Part shown: piece by piece, positions 1-7,926 of the stretch | How the letters are laid out: each line of letters starts with the position of its first letter | Position numbering within the stretch: the stretch's first letter is position 1 | Source: Flavobacterium sp. NRK F7 | GTDB lineage: Bacteria; Bacteroidota; Bacteroidia; Flavobacteriales; Flavobacteriaceae | Assembly (NCBI RefSeq): GCF_024054195.1 | Contig: NZ_JAMXLB010000001.1 | Coordinates: forward strand, 2,849,845-2,913,844 | Direction: 5' to 3' | DNA length: 64,000 nucleotides | Notes under the pieces: generated by a model | Seen by the model: only the letters and a program-made list of their open reading frames with translations | Databases searched by the model: none | Told to the model about the DNA's origin: nothing | Position numbers and translations under genes: made by a program

Positions 1-2
1 CA

Positions 3-428
3 GCAATAACAATGGGTAAAACTGCTCCTGATTTTAGTGGTCCATCACCAGAAGGAAAAACAATCTCTTTAAAAGAATCATTAGGGAAAGTAACGATTAT
101 TGATTTTTGGGCTTCATGGTGCAAACCTTGCCGTCTTGAAAATCCAAATGTTGTTGCTTTGTATAATGAATTACATGAAAAAGGTCTAAATATCATTGGA
201 GTTTCTTTAGATAAAGATGCTGAGAGCTGGAAAAAAGCAATAGCTGATGATGGGTTAGTTTGGAATCATGTTTCAAATTTAAAGTTTTGGCAAGATCCAA
301 TTGCAGAACAATACAATGTAAAAAGTATTCCAGCAACTTTTATCTTAGATGAAAAAGGAAATATTGTAGCAAAAGACTTAAGAGGAGATGAATTGAAAGC
401 GAAAGTTTTAGAATTATTAGGTCAATAA
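3..428 (+). CDS. TlpA-family thiol-disulfide oxidoreductase, 5' end outside window
   Basis: Thioredoxin-fold protein that would reduce or exchange disulfides in the periplasm. A WCKPC active site (CxxC) is encoded near bases 117-131, preceded by the APDFSGP entry typical of AhpC/TSA/TlpA proteins, and followed by SIPATFILDEKG containing the cis-proline. The reading frame stays open to the first base of the window, and the first ATG (base 12) sits where family members have an internal Met/Ile-Gly-Lys. The real start, and probably a signal peptide or N-terminal DUF4369-like domain, is therefore likely upstream. A rho-independent terminator follows the stop codon. Confidence 0.85.
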   Translation, partial: AITMGKTAPDFSGPSPEGKTISLKESLGKVTIIDFWASWCKPCRLENPNVVALYNELHEKGLNIIGVSLDKDAESWKKAIADDGLVWNHVSNLKFWQDPIAEQYNVKSIPATFILDEKGNIVAKDLRGDELKAKVLELLGQ

Positions 429-451
429 TCCTTAAAAAAACTATTATTTTA

Positions 452-479
452 AAAAAATCTCCTTAGGGAGATTTTTTTA
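452..479 (+). terminator. Rho-independent terminator after the TlpA gene
   Basis: The stem AAATCTCC/GGGAGATTT with a 3-nt loop is followed by a T run, about 25 nt after the stop codon. Confidence 0.8.
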
Positions 480-533
480 TATTTTTCATTTACAAACAGT
501 TATAAAATTATTAAAAAAATAGCTGTTTTTTTG

Positions 534-564
534 TTTGCGAATATAAAAAACAATAGTATATTTG
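534..564 (+). promoter_or_regulatory. Bacteroidota-type promoter of tRNA-Tyr
   Basis: TTTG at 534-537, a 19-nt spacer and TATATTTG at 557-564 exactly fit the Bacteroidota housekeeping consensus TTTG-N19-TAnnTTTG. The tRNA begins 30 nt downstream. This is one of the best promoters in the window and supports the phylum call. Confidence 0.8.
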
Positions 565-593
565 CCATCGCTAAGTCAAAATAGCGACAGGCT

Positions 594-674
594 GGGGAGA
601 TACTCAAGCGGCCAACGAGGGCAGACTGTAAATCTGCTGGGAAACCTTCGCAGGTTCGAATCCTGCTCTCCCCA
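594..674 (+). tRNA. tRNA-Tyr (anticodon GTA)
   Basis: The acceptor stem GGGGAGA/TCTCCCC (594-600 and 667-673) is followed by discriminator A. The anticodon loop CTGTAAA gives GTA. The long variable arm makes it a class II tRNA of about 81 nt, as expected for bacterial tRNA-Tyr, and GGTTCGAATCC is the T arm. CCA is not fully encoded. Confidence 0.96.
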
Positions 675-680
675 CAAAAA

Positions 681-708
681 AAGCATCAATTTCTTGATGC
701 TTTTTTTT
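681..708 (+). terminator. Terminator after tRNA-Tyr
   Basis: AAGCATCAA/TTGATGCTT stem followed by eight T residues. An A run on the left side means it can also end the convergent SIMPL gene on the minus strand. Confidence 0.85.
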
Positions 709-729
709 ATTTTATAACTATTCTATTTT

Positions 730-1425
730 TTATTCCAACACAAAACTGATGGTTACATTGGCATTAATTTCAATTTCTCCAATTGCCAACGTTTCATTTG
801 CAGCATCCATTTCTAATCCTTTAGCCATAACATTACGATACATTGGCTGTGGATAACTTGGTGCGGTTGTATCAGAAATTGAAATTGCTTTGCCAATTTT
901 TTGATTTAAAACACTCACATAATCCTCTGCTTTCATTTTGGCATCCATAACGGCTTTTTTTCTAGCTTCTGTTTCATATTGCTTCATTTTAGAAGATTTA
1001 AACTCCACACCTTGTATTTGATTAATTCCGCTATTCACTAAATCCATCATTACACTTTCATATTTAGAAAGATCTTTCAAATGAATTTTAATCGTTTGAC
1101 TAGCTACATAATTGTTCTTTTTGGTTTGATAATCATAATTCTTATACAAAGAAACTTGCTGTGTTTGAAAATCTGAAGCCGGAATCCCTTTAGATTTAAT
1201 AGTTTTAAGTACTAAATCCACCGTTTCATCATTCTTTTTCTTTACTTCCTTCGCATCTGAACCAGTATACTCAACTCCAACAGTTATGAGAGCTTCATCT
1301 GGGGTTACTTTTACTTTTCCTTCACCTGAGACAGTCACTTGTGAAATAGGCGTTAATTTGTTTTCTTGTGCTTGATTCATCATAGTCGTACCTACTAATA
1401 GTAGTGTTAAAATTGCTTTTTTCAT
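730..1425 (-). CDS. SIMPL domain (DUF541/YggE-like) secreted protein
   Basis: 231 residues with a signal peptide (MKKAILTLLLVGTT..AQ). The body begins VSGEGKVKVTPDEALITVGV, the usual opening of SIMPL/DUF541 proteins, and continues with the alternating beta/alpha pattern of the family. YggE-type members are linked to oxidative stress tolerance, but the molecular function is not established. It lies 39 nt downstream of the rhomboid gene on the same strand, so co-transcription is plausible. Confidence 0.85.
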   Translation of the reverse strand: MKKAILTLLLVGTTMMNQAQENKLTPISQVTVSGEGKVKVTPDEALITVGVEYTGSDAKEVKKKNDETVDLVLKTIKSKGIPASDFQTQQVSLYKNYDYQTKKNNYVASQTIKIHLKDLSKYESVMMDLVNSGINQIQGVEFKSSKMKQYETEARKKAVMDAKMKAEDYVSVLNQKIGKAISISDTTAPSYPQPMYRNVMAKGLEMDAANETLAIGEIEINANVTISFVLE

Positions 1426-1464
1426 ATTATTTTTTATGTTTATTTGTTCAAAAGATATGCCAAA

Positions 1465-2106
1465 CTATAGTTTGTTCGTTTTATGCAAATAAAATAAGAT
1501 TACAATTGGAATAGTTAACAAAATAACCATCCTAGTATTGGTTTCAATAAGAGAAGGTTGTCTAATTAACGTAATTAAATAACCTCCAATAGCACCACCA
1601 AAATGAGCCGTATGGCCAATATTATCTCTTTTTGCCTTCATTCCATAAATTGAATATAACAAATAGCCAATTCCAAAAATATAACCTGGTATTGGAATCG
1701 GGATAAAGAAAAAATATAAATTCAAATCGGGATACAACAAGATTGAACTATAAATAATTCCTGTTACAGCACCTGATGCACCAATGGCACGATAGGAATA
1801 ATCATTTTTATGCATATACAAGGTAAGCAAACTTCCAGCTACCATACTTCCAAAATAGATATAGAGAAAATAAATATTACCTAATCTATCAATTACAATA
1901 GGTGCAAAAAAGTACAAGGTAAGCATATTGAATATCAAATGAGCAAAATCAAGATGTAGAAATCCAGAAGTAATCATTCTGAATTGCTCTCCTGCTCTAA
2001 TCCTACCTACATGAAATTCATATTTTCTAAAAAAATCATAATCATTAAAACCTTTAAAGCTTACTAAAGCGGTTATCCCTATGATAACAAGTAAGAGTAT
2101 ATCCAT
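1465..2106 (-). CDS. Rhomboid family intramembrane serine protease
   Basis: 213 residues with about six membrane segments. The catalytic serine is in GASGAVTG and the catalytic histidine in HTAHFGGAIGGY; the upstream LHLDFAHLIFNML is the HxxxN-type rhomboid motif. It would cleave membrane proteins within the bilayer. The length fits a minimal bacterial rhomboid core. A second, much longer rhomboid lies at 29404-30957 within the cassette array. Confidence 0.9.
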   Translation of the reverse strand: MDILLLVIIGITALVSFKGFNDYDFFRKYEFHVGRIRAGEQFRMITSGFLHLDFAHLIFNMLTLYFFAPIVIDRLGNIYFLYIYFGSMVAGSLLTLYMHKNDYSYRAIGASGAVTGIIYSSILLYPDLNLYFFFIPIPIPGYIFGIGYLLYSIYGMKAKRDNIGHTAHFGGAIGGYLITLIRQPSLIETNTRMVILLTIPIVILFYLHKTNKL

Positions 2107-2167
2107 TATTTTTTATTTTCTGTAAATTTAATAATAGTTTAGGTATTTCCTTATTATTTTAAAAAAG

Positions 2168-2175
2168 TATATTTG
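2168..2175 (+). promoter_or_regulatory. Promoter -7 element for the acyltransferase/rdgB operon
   Basis: TATATTTG matches TAnnTTTG 13 nt before the start codon. The upstream element is only partial (TTTC at 2146-2149, 18-nt spacer). Transcription would begin just before the ATG, giving a very short leader. Confidence 0.55.
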
Positions 2176-2188
2176 TAAAAAATTTAAT

Positions 2189-3067
2189 ATGCAGTTACTC
2201 GTATATATTTTATTATATCCTTTATTATATTTAATTTCTATTTTACCTTTTAAATTATTCTATCTCTTTTCAGATTGTATTTGTTTTTTTGTCTATCGAA
2301 TTATTGGTTACAGAAAAAAATTGGTCAGAAAAAACATTGCTATGGCTTTACCTCACTTATCTGAAAAGGAAAGATTAGTTGTAGAAAAGAAATTCTATTC
2401 TCATATGTGTGACATGTTTTTAGAAATGATAAAAACCATGTCTATTTCAAAAGACGAAATTCAAAAAAGGTATAAATTCACCAATTTAGAAATATATAAA
2501 GAACTCGAGAAGAAAAACAAAAGTATTGTCTTACTTTGTGCACATTATGCGAGTTACGAATGGGTAATTTCAATGAATTACTACATTAATTATACAGGCT
2601 ATGGCATTTATAAAAAGATTGCCAACAAGTATTTTGATAAATTAGTACGCGATATTCGTTCCAAATTTAAAGCAAAATTAATCACCACTAAAGACACCAT
2701 TAAAGTAATTGAAGAAAATCAAAAAAAAGGGATTTTAGGCATTTATGGTTTCGCTAGTGACCAATCTCCAAAATCGTACATAAAATCTCATTGGTATCAC
2801 TTTATGGGAATTGAAACACCCATTCATGTGGGAGCCGAACTTTTAGCAAAACGTTTAGATATGAATGTGGTCTTTCTTAAAACCAAAAAAGTCAAACGGG
2901 GGCACTACGAAGCAACTTTAGAAATAATGACGGAAGAAGCAAGAACTATTCCTAATTATGAAATTTCGGAAGCCTTCATTCGAAAAGTAGAAGAACAAAT
3001 TTATGAAGCTCCACAATATTATCTTTGGACACATAATCGTTGGAAACATAAAAAAAATCAAGCATGA
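2189..3067 (+). CDS. Lipid A biosynthesis (lauroyl/LpxL-type) acyltransferase
   Basis: 292 residues of the HtrB/LpxL lysophospholipid acyltransferase family. The catalytic HX4E motif is visible as HYASYEW near residue 118, after an N-terminal membrane segment. The C-terminal YYLWTHNRWKHKK resembles the conserved end of this family. It should add a secondary acyl chain to lipid A at the inner membrane. Its stop overlaps the rdgB start in ATGA, so the two are translationally coupled. Confidence 0.88.
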   Translation: MQLLVYILLYPLLYLISILPFKLFYLFSDCICFFVYRIIGYRKKLVRKNIAMALPHLSEKERLVVEKKFYSHMCDMFLEMIKTMSISKDEIQKRYKFTNLEIYKELEKKNKSIVLLCAHYASYEWVISMNYYINYTGYGIYKKIANKYFDKLVRDIRSKFKAKLITTKDTIKVIEENQKKGILGIYGFASDQSPKSYIKSHWYHFMGIETPIHVGAELLAKRLDMNVVFLKTKKVKRGHYEATLEIMTEEARTIPNYEISEAFIRKVEEQIYEAPQYYLWTHNRWKHKKNQA

Positions 3068-3645
3068 AATTAGTTTTTGCTTCTAATAATAAAAATAAAA
3101 TTGCAGAAATTCAACAATTAATGCCATTAGGAATTACTGTTTTGAGTTTGGAAGAAATTGGTTGTGATGTAGATATTCCAGAAACAGCTTCAACTATTGA
3201 AGGCAATGCTATTTTAAAAGCGAACTACGTTACCGAACATTTTGGTTACGATTGTTTTGCAGATGATACAGGTTTAGAAGTAGAAGCCTTAAATGGAGCA
3301 CCAGGAGTATATTCGGCAAGATATGCAGGTGAGCAAAAAAATGCAGATGATAATATGACCAAATTATTACTTGCTTTAGAAAATCATACAAATAGAAAAG
3401 CCCAATTTAAAACCGTAATTGCTTTAAATATTAATAAGGAACAGCATCTGTTTACAGGAATTGCTTCTGGTGTAATTATTGGTGAGAAAAAAGGAGAGAA
3501 AGGATTTGGTTACGACCCTATTTTTAAGCCAAACGAACTGGATAAAACATTCGCTGAATTAAGTATGGAAGAAAAAAGCAAATACAGTCACAGAGCTAAA
3601 GCAGTGAACCAATTACTCACTTTTTTACAAAAACACTTCCAGTAG
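3064..3645 (+). CDS. rdgB: XTP/dITP diphosphatase (HAM1/RdgB family)
   Basis: 193 residues, the normal length. The N terminus MKLVFASNNKNKIAEIQ carries the SxNxxK substrate motif. DDTGLEVEALNGAPGVYSAR and GFGYDPIF are the classic family signatures. It removes non-canonical purine nucleotides (ITP, dITP, XTP) from the pool. It overlaps the upstream acyltransferase by 4 nt, and its 3' end overlaps the convergent TRIC gene by 29 nt. Confidence 0.95.
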   Translation: MKLVFASNNKNKIAEIQQLMPLGITVLSLEEIGCDVDIPETASTIEGNAILKANYVTEHFGYDCFADDTGLEVEALNGAPGVYSARYAGEQKNADDNMTKLLLALENHTNRKAQFKTVIALNINKEQHLFTGIASGVIIGEKKGEKGFGYDPIFKPNELDKTFAELSMEEKSKYSHRAKAVNQLLTFLQKHFQ

Positions 3646-4228
3646 GTAAACTCCAATTCATTTTAAAACAAAGAATTCTTGCTACAATAATAAAAAAACT
3701 AGACAGTAAATAAATTAAATCCACTTCCAACTTACAATTCAATAAAAGAAAAAATAAAACTCCTCCTAAAATACTTAAGGTTGCATAAATTTCTTTTCGA
3801 AACAAAACAGGAATTTCATTACATAGAATATCTCTTATTACACCTCCAAAAGTAGCTGTTAAAGTACCCAAAGCAATACAAATGACAGGATGAAGCTCTT
3901 TTTCAATACCTTTTTCAATACCAATTAAAGTAAACACTCCAAATCCAATGGTATCAAACAAAAAAAGCGAGATTCTTAATTTTTCCAAATACGCATTAAA
4001 AAGAATAGAAAGTACTGATCCACTAAAAATAATGATGATGTATTTGAGATCAAGCATCCAACCAACTGGAGTGTTCCCAATTAAAACATCTCTTAAAGTA
4101 CCACCTCCTAAAGCGGTCACAAAAGCAATACAAAAAACCCCAAATAAGTCTAGTTTTTTATAAATAGCAGTTAATGCACCCGAAATAGCAAACACAAGAG
4201 TTCCAATACTATCAATATACTCAACCAT
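3617..4228 (-). CDS. TRIC cation channel family (UPF0126) membrane protein
   Basis: 203 residues and about seven membrane segments. Two halves each carry the hallmark glycine-rich turn followed by Arg-Asp: ALGGGTLRDVLIG and TFGGVIRDILCN. Prokaryotic TRIC proteins are trimeric monovalent cation channels; the physiological role here is unknown. The last 29 nt overlap the 3' end of rdgB on the opposite strand, so this convergent pair has no intergenic terminator. Confidence 0.88.
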   Translation of the reverse strand: MVEYIDSIGTLVFAISGALTAIYKKLDLFGVFCIAFVTALGGGTLRDVLIGNTPVGWMLDLKYIIIIFSGSVLSILFNAYLEKLRISLFLFDTIGFGVFTLIGIEKGIEKELHPVICIALGTLTATFGGVIRDILCNEIPVLFRKEIYATLSILGGVLFFLLLNCKLEVDLIYLLSSFFIIVARILCFKMNWSLPTGSVFVKK

Positions 4229-4379
4229 TATTCTTTTCTTACAAAAGTATCTATTTAAATAAGAATTGATATGCTTTTTAACTATCGAAAGTTATTTTTT
4301 TCATAGTAACACTTAAAACAAAATTACAATTAATTGAAAATCAATTACAAACAAATTAGTTTATCCAATTAATTAAAAC

Positions 4380-4387
4380 TACCTTTG
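4380..4387 (+). promoter_or_regulatory. Promoter -7 element of the DEAD-box helicase
   Basis: TACCTTTG matches TAnnTTTG 20 nt before the ATG. No clear TTTG is seen at the expected upstream distance. Confidence 0.5.
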
Positions 4388-4407
4388 CACCCAATTTAAA
4401 ATATTTT

Positions 4408-6249
4408 ATGAATAAATTTGAACAATTAGGTCTAAATGAATCGCTTCTGCTCGCGATTAAAGACCTTGGATTTGAGAATCCATCGGAAGTACAGGAAAAA
4501 GCGATTCCCCTATTATTGGAAAAAGACACCGACATTGTAGCGCTAGCCCAAACTGGAACGGGTAAAACAGCTGCATTTGGTTTTCCACTTATTCAAAAAA
4601 TTGATGCTGAAAACAGGGATACTCAGGCATTAATTTTATCGCCTACTAGAGAGTTATGTCTACAAATTACAAACGAGATTAAACTTTACTCTAAATACAT
4701 TAAAGGATTAAATACAGTTGCCATTTATGGTGGTGCTAGTATTACAGAACAAGCCAATCAAATTAGAAGAGGAGCACAAATTATTGTAGCTACTCCAGGA
4801 AGAATGCAAGACATGATTAACCGTAATATGGTTAACATTAAAAACATCAACTATTGTATATTGGACGAAGCGGATGAAATGTTAAATATGGGATTCTATG
4901 AAGATATTACCGCTATTTTATCTGATACACCAAAAGAAAAAAGCACATGGTTGTTTTCAGCAACTATGCCACAAGAAGTAGCTCGTATTGCTAAAGACTT
5001 CATGAGAAAACCATTAGAAATAACGGTTGGACATAAAAATTCTGGAAATGAAAATGTATCTCATGAATTTTATTTAGTAAGCGCTCGTGATCGTTATGCT
5101 GCTTTGAAACGCTTAGCAGATGCAAATCCAGATATCTTTTCAGTAGTTTTTTGCAGAACTAAAAGAGATACACAAGCAGTAGCTGAAAAACTTATCGAAG
5201 ATGGTTATAGTGCAGCAGCACTTCATGGAGATTTATCACAAGCACAACGTGATGGCGTAATGAAATCATTCCGTGGAAGACAAATTCAAATGTTAGTCGC
5301 AACGGATGTAGCAGCTCGAGGAATAGACGTAGACGATATAACACACGTAATTAACTACCAATTACCTGACGAAGTTGAAACTTACACACACCGTTCAGGA
5401 AGAACAGGTCGTGCTGGAAAATCAGGTACATCATTAGTAATTATTACTAAAAGTGAATTACGTAAGATTACTCAAATCGAACGTATCATAAAAATGAAAT
5501 TTGAAGAAAAACCAATTCCATCAGGAATTGAAATTTGTCAAATTCAATTATTTCATTTAGCAAATCGTATAAAAGATGTAGAAGTAGATCACGAAATTGA
5601 TGCTTACTTACCTGCGATTGAAGAAGTTTTAAAAGACATTCCAAAAGAAGAATTAATTAAAAAAATGGTTTCTGTCGAATTTAATCGTTTTATTAATTAC
5701 TACAAAAAATCGAGAGATTTAGCTTCAGATGGTGGTACAAGACGTGAATCTGGAACATTACCAACAGATGGTGCTGTTCGTTTCTTCATTAACATTGGTT
5801 CCAGAGATAATTTTGATTGGATGACTTTGAAAGATTTCTTAAAAGAAACGTTAGATTTAGGTCGCGATGATGTTTTCAAAGTAGATGTAAAAGAAGGTTT
5901 TTCATTCTTTAATACAGATGCCTCTTTAGCTCCAAAAGTAATGGAAGTTTTAAATGCTTTTAGTTTACAAGGAAGAAAAATTAATGTTGAAATTTCTAAA
6001 AATGAAGGAGGAAGTAACTCTAGAAGAAGAGATCACAATGGACGTAGTGGAGACAAACGTTCAGGTGGAGGTTTTAGAGGAGACCGAAATTCAAGAGAGG
6101 ATAGACGTCCTGGCGGAAATGATAGAAAGCCCCGAAGAGACAGTAAATTTGAAGGAAAAAAATCAGATAATAATGAAAGAAGAGGTAGAAGAAATGAAGG
6201 AGATTCCTCTAATTTCTTTGAAAAAGCGAAACGTTCTAGAAGAAGTTAA
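4408..6249 (+). CDS. deaD: DEAD-box RNA helicase (DeaD/CsdA type)
   Basis: 613 residues. All core motifs are visible in order: Q motif, AQTGTGKT (Walker A), PTREL, GG, TPGR, DEAD, SAT, then ATDVAARGID and HRSGRTGRAG in the second RecA domain. Residues about 475-550 form a DbpA-like RNA-binding domain (VRFFINIGSRDNFDW..). The final ~65 residues are an Arg/Gly/Asp-rich disordered tail. It likely remodels structured RNA in ribosome assembly or cold adaptation. Codon use is like that of its neighbours. Confidence 0.95.
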   Translation: MNKFEQLGLNESLLLAIKDLGFENPSEVQEKAIPLLLEKDTDIVALAQTGTGKTAAFGFPLIQKIDAENRDTQALILSPTRELCLQITNEIKLYSKYIKGLNTVAIYGGASITEQANQIRRGAQIIVATPGRMQDMINRNMVNIKNINYCILDEADEMLNMGFYEDITAILSDTPKEKSTWLFSATMPQEVARIAKDFMRKPLEITVGHKNSGNENVSHEFYLVSARDRYAALKRLADANPDIFSVVFCRTKRDTQAVAEKLIEDGYSAAALHGDLSQAQRDGVMKSFRGRQIQMLVATDVAARGIDVDDITHVINYQLPDEVETYTHRSGRTGRAGKSGTSLVIITKSELRKITQIERIIKMKFEEKPIPSGIEICQIQLFHLANRIKDVEVDHEIDAYLPAIEEVLKDIPKEELIKKMVSVEFNRFINYYKKSRDLASDGGTRRESGTLPTDGAVRFFINIGSRDNFDWMTLKDFLKETLDLGRDDVFKVDVKEGFSFFNTDASLAPKVMEVLNAFSLQGRKINVEISKNEGGSNSRRRDHNGRSGDKRSGGGFRGDRNSREDRRPGGNDRKPRRDSKFEGKKSDNNERRGRRNEGDSSNFFEKAKRSRRS

Positions 6250-6315
6250 GCAACAGATTCGTTAATTTTCTGATAAATAAATTATAAAGACTGTAAATTA
6301 TCTCTTTTTGATTCG

Positions 6316-6323
6316 TATTTTTG
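6316..6323 (+). promoter_or_regulatory. Candidate -7 element for the CarboxypepD-like gene
   Basis: TATTTTTG fits TAnnTTTG 16 nt before the ATG. It is embedded in a small GATTC/GAATC inverted repeat. No matching upstream TTTG is seen at the usual spacing. Confidence 0.4.
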
Positions 6324-6339
6324 AATCAATATTTAGCCC

Positions 6340-7113
6340 ATGAGATACTTTACAGTCTTTTTACTTATACTACTGACCCACAACGCAATAGGTCAGACAG
6401 ACACCTTATCAACTACTATTCAAGGTACAGTTGTTCACAGTCAGACCAAATTACCTATGAATAACGTACACGTTATTAATACTACAAAAGTAAGCGGTAC
6501 AATTACAGACGGAAATGGTTTTTTTGAAATTGTTGCCAAAGCAAACGATACCTTATTATTTTCGTATTTAGGTTTTGAAACAATTAAAGTAAAAGTAACC
6601 CACGATTGGGTAAAAAATAAGACCTCAAAAGTTTCTCTTACTGAAAAAGCATACGCTTTAGAAGAAGTCGTAATTTCAAAATATAACTTAACTGGTTATG
6701 TTGAAGTTGACACTAAATTAATTCCAGTTTCTGAAAGTGATTATCGTTATAGTATTTCTGGGCTAGATGCAGGTTATGAAGCCGGAAGCAAGTCACCTAG
6801 TGCCGTTACCAAAGTATTAGGAGCGATTTTTAATCCTGCCGATTTCTTATATAATGCCTTTGGTAAACGACCCAAACAAATGCGAAAGCTAAAGGAAATG
6901 AAAAAAGATGATACCGTAAGGGAACTCTTAGCTACTAAATTTGATAGAGAAACCTTAGCCGCTTTATTAGAGATTGATAAAGATGACATTCCATTAATTC
7001 TTCAAAACTGTAATTACTCTCAGTATTTTATTAAAACCGCTAACGATTTACAAATCTTAGAAGCTATTAGTTCTTGTTATGAAGAATATAAGATTTTGAA
7101 AAAGAATAAATAA
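6340..7113 (+). CDS. Secreted protein with carboxypeptidase regulatory-like (CarboxypepD_reg) domain
   Basis: 257 residues. A signal peptide (MRYFTVFLLILLTHNAIGQ) is followed by residues about 25-110 with the pattern IQGTVVHSQTKLPMNNVHV..GTITDGNGFFEI..DTLLFSYLGFE. This is the beta-sandwich seen at the N terminus of SusC/TonB receptors, but here there is no barrel. The C-terminal ~150 residues are not recognised. Proteins of this build are common in Bacteroidota envelopes with unassigned roles. A terminator follows. Confidence 0.8.
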   Translation: MRYFTVFLLILLTHNAIGQTDTLSTTIQGTVVHSQTKLPMNNVHVINTTKVSGTITDGNGFFEIVAKANDTLLFSYLGFETIKVKVTHDWVKNKTSKVSLTEKAYALEEVVISKYNLTGYVEVDTKLIPVSESDYRYSISGLDAGYEAGSKSPSAVTKVLGAIFNPADFLYNAFGKRPKQMRKLKEMKKDDTVRELLATKFDRETLAALLEIDKDDIPLILQNCNYSQYFIKTANDLQILEAISSCYEEYKILKKNK

Positions 7114-7131
7114 AAAACACGCTTTCACACT

Positions 7132-7166
7132 AAAAAATCAACGTTTATAGCGTTGATTTTTTTATT
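7132..7166 (+). terminator. Rho-independent terminator
   Basis: AAAATCAACG/CGTTGATTTT stem with a 7-nt loop, followed by T-rich DNA, just after the 6340-7113 gene. Confidence 0.8.
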
Positions 7167-7172
7167 TACACA

Positions 7173-7205
7173 AATAGGTATTTTTTTAAAAAGAAAATAC
7201 CTATT
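7173..7205. repeat. 12-bp perfect inverted repeat in an AT-rich gap
   Basis: AATAGGTATTTT and its exact complement AAAATACCTATT are separated by 9 nt. It lies in the 334-nt gene-free stretch 7114-7447, which otherwise holds only the terminator and very AT-rich DNA. The hairpin has no T tail on the plus side, so it is not an obvious terminator; an operator or mRNA structure is possible. Confidence 0.5.
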
Positions 7206-7447
7206 ATTAAATTCGCAATTAACATATTCTTGTTATAACACATATATACTATTAAATTAACATTATAAAACACCTATAAATAATATTTTTACAAAATAAT
7301 ATCATATTTTTTTAAAATTTAACAAAATATATATTTTATATGTATGCATAGTAAATTATTTTTTTATACTTTAGTAAAATAATTATCGATTTTTTACGAA
7401 AATCATAATTTAACAACAAACAAATTACTAATTCAAAAATCTAAACT

Positions 7448-7909
7448 ATGTTAAAAAAATTACACTACACCTTATTACTCATTGTAGTATTGTGTTCTAC
7501 TGTGCTATATGCACAAGAAAAAAGCACTCTCACCACACCTATCTCATCTGATGAAGTTACAACCTTCATAAAAGTTTATGAGTACAAATTAAATCATCCG
7601 TTTGACATCGCAACCTCTTTAAAAAAAGCTGTTCAAGAAACTACTTTATCTGAAGAGAGAATGACTACCCTTTTAACAGCACAATTTAACGGAAATGACA
7701 TTCAACTTACAACTACTGAAAAAGAGGAATTTGAGAAAATTAAAGCAATCATGGAAAAAGATAGAATGATCAACCAAGTTGCTTTAGATTCATTTATTAC
7801 TAAAAATAAAATGAAACTCAGTCGCTATGAGGAGATTGAAAATTACTTTCATAATAATGATTCTTTTCAAAATAAAGTAGCACAACTGTACAATCAAAAA
7901 ACAAACTAA
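7448..7909 (+). CDS. Small secreted alpha-helical protein of unknown function
   Basis: 153 residues with a signal peptide ending at about ..VLYAQ. The mature part is charged and predicted helical, with no cysteines. It resembles the general build of DUF4168-like secreted helical proteins, but I cannot assign it. It sits 17 nt before the T9SS esterase gene on the same strand, so the two probably form an operon. Confidence 0.7.
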   Translation: MLKKLHYTLLLIVVLCSTVLYAQEKSTLTTPISSDEVTTFIKVYEYKLNHPFDIATSLKKAVQETTLSEERMTTLLTAQFNGNDIQLTTTEKEEFEKIKAIMEKDRMINQVALDSFITKNKMKLSRYEEIENYFHNNDSFQNKVAQLYNQKTN

Positions 7910-7926
7910 ACTAACCTCTAGCAATC

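Noticed and set aside
5954-6265. Overlapping 103-residue ORF in the helicase tail
   Set aside because: Frame +2 shadow of the Arg/Gly-rich repetitive coding sequence.
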